Shown piece after piece: positions 8,642 to 16,747 of a DNA stretch of 64,000 nucleotides (the first letter of the stretch is position 1; each line of letters begins with the position of its first letter). The position numbers and the translations under genes were made by a program. The notes below the pieces were generated by a model. That model made no database searches. It was given only the letters and a program-made list of their open reading frames with translations, and was not told the origin of the DNA. Source of the stretch: Mesosutterella multiformis (lineage in GTDB: Bacteria > Pseudomonadota > Gammaproteobacteria > Burkholderiales > Burkholderiaceae_F); the NCBI RefSeq assembly GCF_003402575.1, contig NZ_BGZJ01000002.1:248001-312000 (forward strand), written 5' to 3'.

Positions 8642-8900
8642 GCAGTTTGGAGGCGCGCCTGCGGTTTCCCGTATTGAGGAAACTCCCGCGCCTTACGCGG
8701 CAGGTACAGGACTTACTTGTGTACTGGCTGCAAACCAGTGCTCCAAGAATCCAGGGAGCTCCCCGCCAGGGAGTTCCCGGATTCTCTTAGGCGCTCCATA
8801 GACTCACAGCCTCAGTCTTCAGGTGCGCTTCTGCACAGGCTCAGCTCCAGTTTCAGTCGCAGTCTTTATCCCAAGGCCTGCCGCGACTCCTCTTTGTTTT
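8642..8900 (+). ncRNA. Structured RNA-like repeat, unit 3 of 3 (diverged)
   Basis: Third unit. The first hairpin is kept (GGCGCG...CGCGCC, GGTTTC...GAAAC). The middle differs: ACTGG-CTGCAAA-CCAGT, then AGAATCC and GGGA paired with TTCCCGGATTCT. The closing stem reads AGTCGC/GCGACT where units 1 and 2 have AGTCTC/GTGACT, turning a mismatch into a G-C pair, followed by CCTCTTTGTTTT. Its 3' end overlaps the stop region of the convergent gene ending at 8866. Confidence 0.55.
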
Positions 8901-9312
8901 CAGGCGCGAGGTGAACGCCTGACTCCTCAAGAATCGCTTCCGCGACCGCGTCAGGGGTTCCGCCCTGTTTCTTCCATTCCGCGTACAAGCTGAACACGAT
9001 ATCCGCGAGATCCTCCTCCGAACTGAGGTCGTAATAATGAGGCGGGATTTTGGCGAGCCGGCAGAGTTCATGCATCGTATCCGGGTTCACTTCCACCCAG
9101 CCGTCCTCGCGTCGCTTCAATTCCAGCGCGCTGAAGCTGATGCCGGATTTCATTGCGGCATCGATAAACTGTGCTTTCAGATGTTCAGTGAGGACATCCA
9201 TTACCCAGTCGCCTAATTTCTTCCCCTGCCGCTCGGCCACCTTGATAAAGATGACCTTCTTTCTTTTTGTCGTATCAACGAAGATTTTTGTCATGTATTG
9301 CGGGTCTGTCAT
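8866..9312 (-). CDS. Hypothetical protein, relative of 10594-10965
   Basis: 148 aa, cytoplasmic, not recognised. Starts MTDPQYMTKIFVDTTKRKK with GGATG upstream. Middle part LGDWVMDVLTEHLKAQFIDAAMKSG and end DIVFSLYAEWKKQGGTPDAVAEAILEE can be aligned with the shorter product encoded at 10594-10965 (VEDWVEGVVDAYTKSLFVSAAIDAG and SVVFGFYAEWKRRGGEPAHGAEALI). The pair flanks the GIY-YIG gene. The start region resembles small proteins with a helical DNA-binding or partner-binding N-terminus, but I would not assign function. Confidence 0.65.
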   Translation of the reverse strand: MTDPQYMTKIFVDTTKRKKVIFIKVAERQGKKLGDWVMDVLTEHLKAQFIDAAMKSGISFSALELKRREDGWVEVNPDTMHELCRLAKIPPHYYDLSSEEDLADIVFSLYAEWKKQGGTPDAVAEAILEESGVHLAPENKEESRQALG

Positions 9313-9571
9313 AGTTCATCCATAAGAAGCGGCGGGAAGGGCAGGGCTAACAATTCCCCCTGTTTGCCGTTAAAGAAGACCAAACGGCTGTCCCTGATGT
9401 CGAAGTAACATCATACATAGCTATAGCAACAAATCAAAACCCGCATTTCACGAGGAAGTCAGGCGGTTTCCGGATCACTGCTGAAGGTCATTGAACTGAG
9501 GACTATCTTCTCGCTGCTTGGGATTGCTACACTAACGAACGTTACGAAACTCCTCTCTGCGATCAGCCGCT

Positions 9572-10471
9572 ATGAATAAGAAACACCTCGTTCAGTTTCT
9601 GCTGCTAGACGAAAATTTTGATGGCGCGGTTCGCGCGACGCTCGATAACTGGAATGGGCTCGCGTATCGGATTCCTCGGCTACGGCTGAATGATTACGCG
9701 GACAGAAATGAACTCTCCTTCAGCGGCGTCTATCTTCTGTTCGGGAAAGAAGAAGCGACCGATGAGGACGCGGTCTATATCGGGCAGGCGCAGGAGCGCC
9801 AGGTCGGCGGCTCCATCCTGAATCGCCTCAGTGAACATAACCGGAGCCCGAGCAAGGCGTTCTATAACGAGGTCGTGTTCTTTACGAGCGCAACCAACAG
9901 CTTTGGGCCGACGGAGCTTTGTTACCTTGAGAATCAGTTCTACGAAATGGCGAAGAGCTCCGGTCGCTACGTGATCAAGAATCAGGAAATGCCGTCGCCC
10001 GGAAACGTCACCGAGTCCCGTCAGGTGGAGCTTGACCGCTATATCGAAAACGCCTTGATTCTGATCCGCGGTTTCGGCTACCGGGTGTTTGAGCCAAAGG
10101 TCTCCAAAGAGAGCCGAAAAGAAAAGGCGGAAGACCGGCGTTTCTTCCTCACCCGCATGATTCATAAGAAGTACCGGGTGCAGGGGGAAGCGATCTGGAC
10201 CGCGGACGGCTTTGTGATTCTGAAGGGAGCGGTGGTCTGTATGGAAAACCGCCCTGGGATTCTTCCTTCGATGGTTAACCGACGGGAGCAGCTCGTTGAG
10301 CGGGGTGTGCTCGTGAAGGAACCGAGCGGACTTTACCGTCTGAAAGAGGATCAGATTTTCTCATCCCCCTCCAGCGCGGGATCTTTTGTTCTGGGCTCTT
10401 CTGTCCGCGGCACAACGGAGTGGAAGACAGCGGACGGCAGAACCTTTGCTGAAGTGAGCGGCGAAGTCTGA
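9572..10471 (+). CDS. GIY-YIG nuclease family protein with DUF4357
   Basis: 299 aa. Residues about 50-125 carry a GIY-YIG fold: SGVYLLFG (51-58), VYIGQAQ (68-74), an Arg in ILNRLSEHNR (85) and a Glu in CYLENQF (120). Residues about 205-265 (GEAIWTADGFVILKGAVV ... RREQLVERGVL) match DUF4357, which often sits C-terminal to GIY-YIG domains in accessory proteins. No partner methylase or toxin is adjacent. A stem-loop TGATTC...GAATCA at 10473-10513 follows the stop but has no T-run. Function is unknown; nuclease activity is inferred from the fold. Confidence 0.8.
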   Translation: MNKKHLVQFLLLDENFDGAVRATLDNWNGLAYRIPRLRLNDYADRNELSFSGVYLLFGKEEATDEDAVYIGQAQERQVGGSILNRLSEHNRSPSKAFYNEVVFFTSATNSFGPTELCYLENQFYEMAKSSGRYVIKNQEMPSPGNVTESRQVELDRYIENALILIRGFGYRVFEPKVSKESRKEKAEDRRFFLTRMIHKKYRVQGEAIWTADGFVILKGAVVCMENRPGILPSMVNRREQLVERGVLVKEPSGLYRLKEDQIFSSPSSAGSFVLGSSVRGTTEWKTADGRTFAEVSGEV

Positions 10472-10593
10472 GTGATTCTGATTCGGAATCGATTCGCGCC
10501 GGAATCGGAATCAATAGCTTCAACAGATAACTCTTTGAAATTGGATCCGACAAGTGGAGTTGAAAAGAGAACCTCTGCTTTCGGATCCTTTCC

Positions 10594-10965
10594 TCACTGG
10601 TTAAATGCCGGATCTACTTCGCGGATCAAAGCTTCCGCGCCGTGAGCAGGCTCTCCGCCGCGCCGCTTCCATTCAGCGTAAAACCCAAACACGACGGATG
10701 CCAGGGCGTCTTCCGGCATGATTTCGAAGAATTCAGACGGCAGCCCAGCGTGTTCACAGATTCTCCGAGTCGGGAGCGTGTTGACCTCCAGAGAATCCTC
10801 TGGTCCCCGGCTCACCTGGAGGTCCGAGAAGTTCATGCCCGCGTCAATCGCCGCGCTGACAAAGAGGGACTTTGTGTAGGCGTCAACGACGCCCTCAACC
10901 CAATCTTCCACCGAGATACCGAGCTGCTCAGCCGCTTTTTCATAGGCGGCTTTCTTCAGAGCGGC
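10594..10965 (-). pseudogene. Likely gene remnant related to 8866-9312
   Basis: The frame stays open from the terminator at 10985 leftwards and encodes about 120 residues (ALKKAAYEKAAEQLGISVEDWVEG ... FYAEWKRRGGEPAHG). There is no ATG and no ribosome site at its upstream end; a GTG at 10911 is the first usual start and also lacks one. Similarity to the protein at 8866-9312 shows it descends from a related gene. It sits directly behind a terminator and probably has no promoter, so I read it as a remnant; a short product from GTG is possible. Confidence 0.5.
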
Positions 10966-10984
10966 TGTCCAAAAAGATTTTAAA

Positions 10985-11006
10985 GGAGGGGACCGGTTTC
11001 CCCTCC
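10985..11006 (-). terminator. Intrinsic terminator of the OB-fold gene
   Basis: GGAGGGGA / TCCCCTCC stem with a 6-base loop; reading on the minus strand it is followed by TTTAAAATCTTTTT. Ends the transcript from 11426. Confidence 0.7.
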
Positions 11007-11066
11007 CGCAGCCAGGATCCCGCCGTGGATAATCAAAAGCGGGATTCCGGGGTTCAATGAGATCTC

Positions 11067-11426
11067 TTATCGGATCGTGAGCTTATCCGTCGTCTTTGGG
11101 GCAACCTGCAAGTGGTGCTTATAGACAACGACCCGGCCGTTTGCGCAGGCTCGCTTTCCCTTCTCGGCATAGAGATTGCCAAACTGCTTTTCAAACTGCG
11201 GCAGCTCCGGTGCCCAAATCACGATCGCGATATGCTCAGACGGGTAGGCGCCACCCAAGTTAAGAATGGTGCGCTTAGGCTGCTTCACGACCTGCGCGAC
11301 GGATCCGCAGATAGTGGCTACGTTATCGACGAAATTATGCGCGTCGAAGGATTCAACCGGAGATGCGTTCGCGGTAAAGCAGAGTGCCGTGGACAATAAG
11401 GGAAGAGCAAATTTCAGAAGTCGCAT
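11067..11426 (-). CDS. Exported small OB-fold-like protein
   Basis: 119 aa from ATG 11426. The start gives a clean signal peptide, MRLLKFALPLLSTALCFTANA, with likely cleavage near residue 21; a longer in-frame version from 11522 would hide it. The mature part (VDNVATICGSVAQVV ... TILNLGGAYPSEHIAIVIWAPELPQF ... ACANGRVVVYKHHLQV) has the pattern of periplasmic OB-fold domains in which CGxV, LNxG..YP and a late GxV..Y..H strand recur. The partner or ligand is unknown. A terminator follows. Confidence 0.65.
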   Translation of the reverse strand: MRLLKFALPLLSTALCFTANASPVESFDAHNFVDNVATICGSVAQVVKQPKRTILNLGGAYPSEHIAIVIWAPELPQFEKQFGNLYAEKGKRACANGRVVVYKHHLQVAPKTTDKLTIR

Positions 11427-12027
11427 GATTGAAAAGCTTTCTAAGAAAGGACAGCCAATCCCAGAGTTATTCCGTTCTGTCGAAATGGGCCGCCCCGTAG
11501 GCTGATTTGTAGGAGAAACCAATATATCTGAAGGCCCGACGGCTTGTCTATTGTTTTGCGGGGAAACTGACAGTGTGGAATTGATTGAGCGGCAGCTCTC
11601 TGACCGGATCGCGGAGCATCCTTCAGCCGCCCCGTGTTACGTCCTGAAGTGAGGGGTGATTTCAGGCATTTCCGGTCTACGGAAAGACAAACAAAAACAT
11701 ATTGGACGTCCGGCTTTTTCCCAAAGTGATTGGGAAGCTTTGATTTTCCCTATTTGAGATACATAAATCCCTGTCACACTTTTCGTATCTATGACCGCTT
11801 TTTTGTCACTTTGGTATACATGAGTGAGGAGAATTATTACGATCCTCCAATAGTCGGATATTCGTTTTATCTAGCACTAATGCGGAAATGACACAAATTT
11901 AAGCGTGCTATAGTCTCCCCATTCGCTTCAGACTGAGTTCTGAATCCGTTCTTTTAATTGAATATTTTGCAATTACCGAATCAGCCTGCTTCATCGTTTG
12001 GTGAATGTGTAGGTGGGGAGAGACCAA
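11427..12027. other. Gene-free region before the TetR gene
   Basis: About 600 bases, more AT-rich towards the right. I see a short palindrome TTCCCAA-AGTGA-TTGGGAA at 11718-11736 in a row of T residues, and several possible -10 boxes, but no gene. The promoter of the TetR gene must lie in its right half. Confidence 0.5.
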
Positions 12028-12630
12028 ATGAGAGTACCGGGTAAGAGAGGGCCGCGAAGCGGTCCGGATGGCGCAACAAGAGAGGCGCTGCTTGAAGCGG
12101 CGTTTAAGGAATTCACGTATCACGGTTTCGACCGCGCGACTACGCGCCAGATCGCCAAGGCCGCGAATGTCGACCCCGCCATGGTGAATTACCGGTTCGG
12201 GTCAAAGGAGGACCTGTGGCTCGCAGTGCTCGAAGATATCAAAACCCAAAGCATTCCGTATATCCGTGAAGCCCGGGAATTGATTCAGGATCCGGATCCT
12301 GAGCGGAGCATCAAGGCTCTGATGCAGGTCATTCTTCGGGTCGGCGTGGAAAAGCCGATGATTTCGATGATGATTTTTAACGAGTCCACGACCCCGAGAG
12401 CGGATATCATCCGCCGCACGATTGTGCTCCCGTTCGTGGAATCCGCGGTGCCGGTGGTGCAGCGCGCGATGCGCTCCGGGTGCTTCCCGGAAGGAGATCC
12501 GTCGCTCGCGCTCTTCATGCTGATTGCCGGGGTCTCTCAGGCGGTTACAAATTACGGCGGTGATGATCACGAGCTGAGAGCGAAAGCCGCGCACCTGCTC
12601 GACAACCTGACAAACCGGCGTCCGAAATAG
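12028..12630 (+). CDS. TetR-family transcriptional regulator
   Basis: 200 aa from ATG 12028, which has GGGGAG seven bases upstream (a GTG at 12013 is less likely). N-terminal HTH: ATREALLEAAFKEFTYHGFD, then ATTRQIAKAANVDPAMVNYRF, ending in SKEDLW, the usual TetR layout. The C-terminal ligand domain is not specific. The neighbour 200 bp downstream encodes a DAPG-hydrolase-like enzyme, a family often placed next to TetR regulators of phenolic compounds, so it may be the target; that is inference. A terminator separates the two. Confidence 0.85.
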   Translation: MRVPGKRGPRSGPDGATREALLEAAFKEFTYHGFDRATTRQIAKAANVDPAMVNYRFGSKEDLWLAVLEDIKTQSIPYIREARELIQDPDPERSIKALMQVILRVGVEKPMISMMIFNESTTPRADIIRRTIVLPFVESAVPVVQRAMRSGCFPEGDPSLALFMLIAGVSQAVTNYGGDDHELRAKAAHLLDNLTNRRPK

Positions 12631-12661
12631 CGTTTCCGATTCTTCAGCGATCCAACCTCTG

Positions 12662-12700
12662 ATCTCCAGTCCTCGGTTCCGGGGGCTGGAGATTTCTTTT
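12662..12700 (+). terminator. Intrinsic terminator after TetR gene
   Basis: ATCTCCAG (12662-12669) pairs with CTGGAGAT (12686-12693), followed by TTCTTTT. Confidence 0.75.
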
Positions 12701-12827
12701 ATTTCCCGTGTTTCCCGGCATCTTTCTCCTATCGGACTATATTGAAAAACCGTGAAAGGAAGTCCTGGCCGTGTTCCCGAATTTCGGAGGAGGGCGGACG
12801 GGATGACCGCAGAAAGAGGTTTATCGA

Positions 12828-13730
12828 ATGAATTCTGATCGCAATACGCTCTTCACTTTTTTCACGCCGCAGTATGTGACGCAGCACCGTAAAAACGAGG
12901 CGGCGCTCAACCACACGCCTTACGCGAAGTATTTCACGGACGACCTGGAGGTCCCGTGCGATATGGTCCAGGCACTGAAACTCGCGCCTCTCCCGGAGTC
13001 GTCGCTTTTCCCACCGACAAAGGCGGGTTTGAACGCCCTTTTCCAATCCCCGTACGATCTCCCGGTCGCCGGTTTCGGTCTCATTGGAAACAAAGACACC
13101 GGGCGGATCATCTGCAGCTGGAGCCGGCACTTCTTCCCGGGGGCAACGTCTGAGATGCTTCGCTGGTGGTTCACGTGGCACATGGGGCACACGGATCGGT
13201 ATTCACTCTGGTCTCCCTACGCTCATATCGGGAACACCGTCCCGCATCTTGACCGGATCGATGATCCGAATCGGTCGTATGAAGAAAAAATGTATGACCC
13301 CGAGAACCCGAACCGGGTGACGGAACTGGTGGGCGACATGGTGCTTGACGCTCTGATTCACTTCACGGATCCGAAGAAACTCGGTCTCACGGAAGAAACG
13401 ATTAAGAAGGGCGGCTACACATTCAGCGCGAGCGGGTGGTCCGAAAATCTCGCGGCGCCGGGGCTTCCGGCCGGCATGATGTTCCACCTGGGGCGCGAGG
13501 TGTCGGGCGGCCTTGAACTCATTTCCCACTATTGGCTTGGGACGCACCGCGGAATGGCGGAACTCACCGGGATGAAGGATGAGGTGGAGAGGGCGCTCAG
13601 TCTCGCGAAACCGGTGCCGGACGAGATGCTGCTCCGCGGGGGGTACGACATGTCGGTGCACGACATGATTGAGTTCACGCGGCTCTCGCAGATTCTCCCG
13701 AACCTCTACGCGGAGTTCCGGAACGCGTAA
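12828..13730 (+). CDS. DAPG hydrolase-like protein (PhlG fold)
   Basis: 300 aa, full length for the family. PhlG cleaves a C-C bond in diacetylphloroglucinol in a Zn-dependent reaction. Features that fit are SEMLRWWFTWHMGHTDRYSLWSPYAH (residues about 107-131), whose His residues match the metal-ligand region, and FHLGREVSGGLELISHYWLG near 220-240. No signal peptide. Gut bacteria are unlikely to meet that antibiotic, so the true substrate is probably another ketone-bearing phenolic; this is inference. Confidence 0.7.
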   Translation: MNSDRNTLFTFFTPQYVTQHRKNEAALNHTPYAKYFTDDLEVPCDMVQALKLAPLPESSLFPPTKAGLNALFQSPYDLPVAGFGLIGNKDTGRIICSWSRHFFPGATSEMLRWWFTWHMGHTDRYSLWSPYAHIGNTVPHLDRIDDPNRSYEEKMYDPENPNRVTELVGDMVLDALIHFTDPKKLGLTEETIKKGGYTFSASGWSENLAAPGLPAGMMFHLGREVSGGLELISHYWLGTHRGMAELTGMKDEVERALSLAKPVPDEMLLRGGYDMSVHDMIEFTRLSQILPNLYAEFRNA

Positions 13731-13762
13731 AACGCATATCTGCTTTGCTTAGCAACAAAACA

Positions 13763-13796
13763 GCCGCCAAGGAGTCACTCTTTGGCGGCATTGCTT
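13763..13796 (+). terminator. Intrinsic terminator after DAPG-hydrolase-like gene
   Basis: GCCGCCAA at 13763-13770 pairs with TTGGCGGC at 13782-13789; ATTGCTTTTC follows. Confidence 0.75.
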
Positions 13797-13920
13797 TTCT
13801 AGACGGTGAAAGATCCTTAAAGGGCTTTTGGTCAACGAAGAGAAGAAGGTTGATTTCCACACTTGAGAAAATCCATTTTTGAATCAGCCGCCCTAGTCGG
13901 TCCTCTGTAAACTGCCCATT

Positions 13921-14086
13921 GAAACACCCCCACGGAATGTGGGGAAAGGCAGAGCCAGTATGCCTGCATCGTCACTATGGGAGAAACACCCCCACGGCGT
14001 GTGGGGAAAGGGATGGACGCTTATCCGCCGTAGTCCGTCCGTTGTAAAGATCCCATTGAAACACCTCTGCGGTGGCAGAGAAAAAG
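13921..14086. CRISPR. CRISPR-like relic, type I-E-like repeats, no cas genes
   Basis: GAAACACCCCCACGG..TGTGGGGAAAG occurs at 13921-13948 and 13983-14010, a 62-base period, with the CCCCAC/GTGGGG stem typical of type I-E repeats. A degenerate third copy (GAAACACCTCTGCGG...CAGAG) starts at 14058, 75 bases on, with compensated stem changes. The ~35 bases before the first and third repeats are also related (CC.TAGTC.GTCC..TGTAAA..CCCATTGAAACACC). No cas gene is in the window. It could instead be a small family of dispersed hairpins. Confidence 0.4.
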
Positions 14087-14564
14087 GAACGCGCAGGTTA
14101 TTCTCGAAGGGAAATCAACCTGGAGAAATTCTATCTGAAGAATCGGAAAATTGCTAACTAAAAAAGTTACTATAACTTTTTAAAAATAGTTTTGTTATGC
14201 CGGAAAATCAATGCATAGCCGCTCTTCAGAATGATTGTTTAAGGACCAGAGTTCAAGCGCGTGATGGGGCAGTGATTCCGGTCTTCAGGGCACAGCCTTT
14301 CCTTTTTTGTGGATACACGGATCGCCTTTTCTTACCGTCATAATTCGCGGGATCCATCGCTTCAGCCGTGACCGCGTTACATCGATTCACATCAGAACGA
14401 CGCTTTCCTTTTTCCGTCAGAAAGAAAAAAGCAAGAGCGTAACGGCGGCCGGATTTCAGGTTTCTGAAAAAATCTCTTAGAATTCACCCCTTAAATGATT
14501 GATTTAAGCGCGCAGTGACGCGCGTCTCCTCACCATCCCCGTGAGGAACAGAAGAGAGATTCAA
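14087..14564. other. Gene-free region before the deaminase gene
   Basis: About 480 bases with no gene. It contains the perfect inverted repeat AAAAGTTA-CTA-TAACTTTT at 14164-14182 inside an A/T tract. Nothing else recognised. Confidence 0.5.
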
Positions 14565-14981
14565 ATGGATATCAAGAAAGACAACGCGATGTATATGCAG
14601 ATTGCGCAGATCGCGGCCGGCCGCAGCTACGCGAAGCGCCTCCAGGTGGGCTGCGTCATCGTGAAGAACAACTCCATTATTTCGTTTGGCTGGAACGGCA
14701 TGCCCACCGGCTACGACAACTGCTGCGAAGAGGAGATCGACGGAAAGCTCGTGACCCGGAAAGAGGTCCAGCACGCCGAACTCAACGCCATCGCGAAGCT
14801 TGCCTATAACGGCTACTCGTCTCACGGGGCGAGCATCTATATCACGCATTCCCCCTGCATCCACTGCTCGCTTCTCATTCAGAAGTGCGGGATTATCGCG
14901 GTCTATTACCACGAGCTCTATCGGGATGACGCCGGCATTCAGTTCCTGAAGAAGGCCGGAATCCACGTGGAGCAGCTCTGA
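14565..14981 (+). CDS. dCMP/cytidine deaminase-family protein
   Basis: 138 aa from ATG 14565; an upstream GTG at 14541 is in frame but less likely. Zn-dependent deaminase motifs are intact: HAELNAI near residue 70 (Zn ligand and catalytic Glu) and SPCIHC near 97 (two Zn-ligand Cys). The sequence is closest in pattern to the ComEB/dCMP deaminase group, which makes dUMP for thymidylate synthesis. The flavodoxin gene follows with almost no gap, so the two form an operon. Confidence 0.85.
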   Translation: MDIKKDNAMYMQIAQIAAGRSYAKRLQVGCVIVKNNSIISFGWNGMPTGYDNCCEEEIDGKLVTRKEVQHAELNAIAKLAYNGYSSHGASIYITHSPCIHCSLLIQKCGIIAVYYHELYRDDAGIQFLKKAGIHVEQL

Positions 14982-14986
14982 GCGTG

Positions 14987-15502
14987 ATGAGCGCTATGGA
15001 CTTGAAACCCCGCCGGGTGCTCGTCACCTATGAGTCGGTCACGGGAAACACGAAGCGGGTCGCCGAAGCGATCGCGGCGGTGATCCCGGGGGCCGTTCTG
15101 CTCCCGATCACGGAGGCTCCGGATCCGGGAGAGTATGACGCAGTGTTCGTGGGTTTCTGGTGCGACAAAGGGCACGCGAGTGAGGCGGCTGACGCCTATC
15201 TCAAATCTCACCCCAGCTACCCCTTCATCCTTTTCGGGACGCTTGGCGGTGTGCCTGGGGTCGGGTACTCGGTGACTTATGAGAATCGGGTGAGGGAAGA
15301 GCTCACGGCGGCCCAGGTTCCCTTCCGGGATTTCAGGCTCTGGCAGGGGAAGATTGATCCCGAGCTCGTTGAAAAATCGAAAGCGCGTTTCCCGATGACG
15401 CCAGAGAGGCTCTCCCGGATCGCCGCCGCTGCCACTCACCCGGACGCGGCAGACCTCAAAGACGCGCAAGTGTGGGCTCTCGAACAGTTAACCGGAAGTT
15501 AA
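14987..15502 (+). CDS. Flavodoxin-family protein, BilS-like
   Basis: About 171 aa; ATG 14987 or ATG 14996, just after the deaminase stop. The FMN phosphate loop is YESVTGNTKRVAEAIA near residue 18. The stretch VFVGFWCDKGHASEAADAYL, then FILFGTLGG, then FRLWQGKIDPELVEK, is the pattern of the flavodoxin_4/BilS group, whose BilS member supports bilirubin reductase in gut bacteria. No bilR is in the window, so I assign only the fold and an electron-transfer role. Confidence 0.75.
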   Translation: MSAMDLKPRRVLVTYESVTGNTKRVAEAIAAVIPGAVLLPITEAPDPGEYDAVFVGFWCDKGHASEAADAYLKSHPSYPFILFGTLGGVPGVGYSVTYENRVREELTAAQVPFRDFRLWQGKIDPELVEKSKARFPMTPERLSRIAAAATHPDAADLKDAQVWALEQLTGS

Positions 15503-15599
15503 CCGAAATGAAACTGACCCCGGTTCGGGTGCTTTTTAAAAACACATAAATCACCGATAGTTAGCCTTAGATCAGTTAACTCTCAGTACATTCCAGTAA

Positions 15600-15712
15600 A
15601 CCGATAGCTCAATTCCTATTGATCGGCTATAGTAGTTATGCCACAGACTTAATCTGTGGCTAGATGGTAATTTCCTTTACACCGCGGCTGCTCCCTGCAT
15701 CCGCGGTCTTTT
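15600..15712 (+). ncRNA. Possible small RNA ending in an intrinsic terminator
   Basis: Two adjacent hairpins, GCCACAGA-CTTAA-TCTGTGGC (about 15640-15660) and ACCGCGG...CCGCGGT (15681-15707), the second followed by CTTTTTGTT. A TATAGT box at 15629-15634 could be the -10 element. The region is ~110 bases after the flavodoxin gene, so it may simply be that gene's 3' end and terminator. Confidence 0.35.
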
Positions 15713-15819
15713 TGTTAGGACAGGGTTTCCGTATACAGGAAAGTCCGTCTCATCAATTCCGTTTCCTTCAGCTAGACTCATAAGAATCACACTCATTCAG
15801 GTTTTCTGGAGACATTGAG

Positions 15820-16278
15820 ATGACGAAACGCGTTTTGACTGCGGCCGCGGTTCTGGCTCTTTCGCTTGGAATGACCTCTGCCGCCTTCGCGGCGGAATCT
15901 ACTGAAGGCAATTCGACCTCGATCGCGAACGAAACGGCTTCCGCTCCCGCGAAGTCCACGTCGATCGGTCAGGACATCAAGGAAGGCGCGACGGATGTCG
16001 GCCATATGGCGAAAGACGCCGCGACGGAAACCGGTCACTTCTTCCGTGACGCGGCGAAGGACACCGGGCACTTCTTCCGCGATGCCGCTAAGGGTACCGG
16101 ACACGCCGTGAAGAAGGGCGCTGAGAAGGTGGGAGGCGCGGCCTCTACCGTTGGCCACGGAATCGCGAAGGGCGCGAAGACCACCGGTCACGCGATCAAG
16201 AACGGCGCGACCGCGGTGAAGGATACGTTCTCGGACTCGTATTCGTCCGCTCCGGCCTCCAAAGCCGCTGGCAAATAA
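15820..16278 (+). CDS. Exported Ala/Lys/Gly-rich protein with 11-residue repeats
   Basis: 152 aa. Signal peptide MTKRVLTAAAVLALSLGMTSAAFA with cleavage near residue 24. Residues about 50-135 are repeats of the form TGHFFRDAAKD / TGHAVKKGAEK / TGHAIKNGATA with period near 11, giving an amphipathic helix like those of LEA or apolipoprotein-like stress proteins. GGAG lies nine bases before the ATG. It precedes the rhodanese gene by 22 bp. Likely a periplasmic protein with low-complexity helices; function unknown. Confidence 0.75.
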   Translation: MTKRVLTAAAVLALSLGMTSAAFAAESTEGNSTSIANETASAPAKSTSIGQDIKEGATDVGHMAKDAATETGHFFRDAAKDTGHFFRDAAKGTGHAVKKGAEKVGGAASTVGHGIAKGAKTTGHAIKNGATAVKDTFSDSYSSAPASKAAGK

Positions 16279-16300
16279 TTCACAGAAAGGAAATACCCAC

Positions 16301-16645
16301 ATGCAGAAGGATCTCGGCGGACTGCCGCCCGAACAGGCTCTGGACTATATGGAGAAGACCCCGGATCTCGTGATCGTGAATGTCGCGGGACGCGGTTTCT
16401 GGGATCGGAACCATTTTGACGGCGCGGTGAACATTCCGACGGAAGATATCGGGGACGACGCGTCGATCGAAAAACTGAAAGAGCTTCCTGCCGGCCGCCC
16501 CGTCATCATGCACTGCCGCCGCGGCCACATGGTGGTCGACTGGTACCAGCGCCTCAAGGCCCTGCGTCCTGATATTCCTGAAGTGAGCTATATCGCGGGG
16601 GTTCCCCCGTTTGACGCCTATAACGATTGGGCGCGCGATAAGTAA
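16301..16645 (+). CDS. Single-domain rhodanese-like protein
   Basis: 114 aa, cytoplasmic. The rhodanese active-site loop is HCRRGHMV (Cys about residue 68), preceded by DLVIVNVAGRGFWDRNHFDGAVNIP, which matches the conserved D/N-V-R..EF..GHI.GA..IP region. It would carry a persulfide on Cys. AAAGGA lies before the ATG and a terminator follows the stop. Its gene neighbour encodes an unrelated exported protein. Confidence 0.85.
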   Translation: MQKDLGGLPPEQALDYMEKTPDLVIVNVAGRGFWDRNHFDGAVNIPTEDIGDDASIEKLKELPAGRPVIMHCRRGHMVVDWYQRLKALRPDIPEVSYIAGVPPFDAYNDWARDK

Positions 16646-16673
16646 TCTGTCTCTCGACGTTTGAGACAACCAC

Positions 16674-16712
16674 AAAGGCTGACCGGTTTCACTGCCGCGT
16701 CAGCCTTTCGTT
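16674..16712 (+). terminator. Intrinsic terminator after rhodanese gene
   Basis: AAAGGCTGAC (16674-16683) pairs with GTCAGCCTTT (16699-16708); CGTTT follows. It also separates this operon from the convergent FAD gene. Confidence 0.75.
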
Positions 16713-16747
16713 TGCCTGGATGAAGGTGAGGGGAGCCCCGCCCGGGA

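Noticed and set aside
8041-8790. Several short plus-strand frames in the rtc repeat units
   Set aside because: They are not conserved between the three units, while the stem-loops are.
7885-8900. Y RNA / tRNA-like identity for the rtc repeats
   Set aside because: No Ro60 gene nearby and I could not find the tRNA-like T-loop or the Ro-binding stem pattern; only a structured-RNA call is justified.
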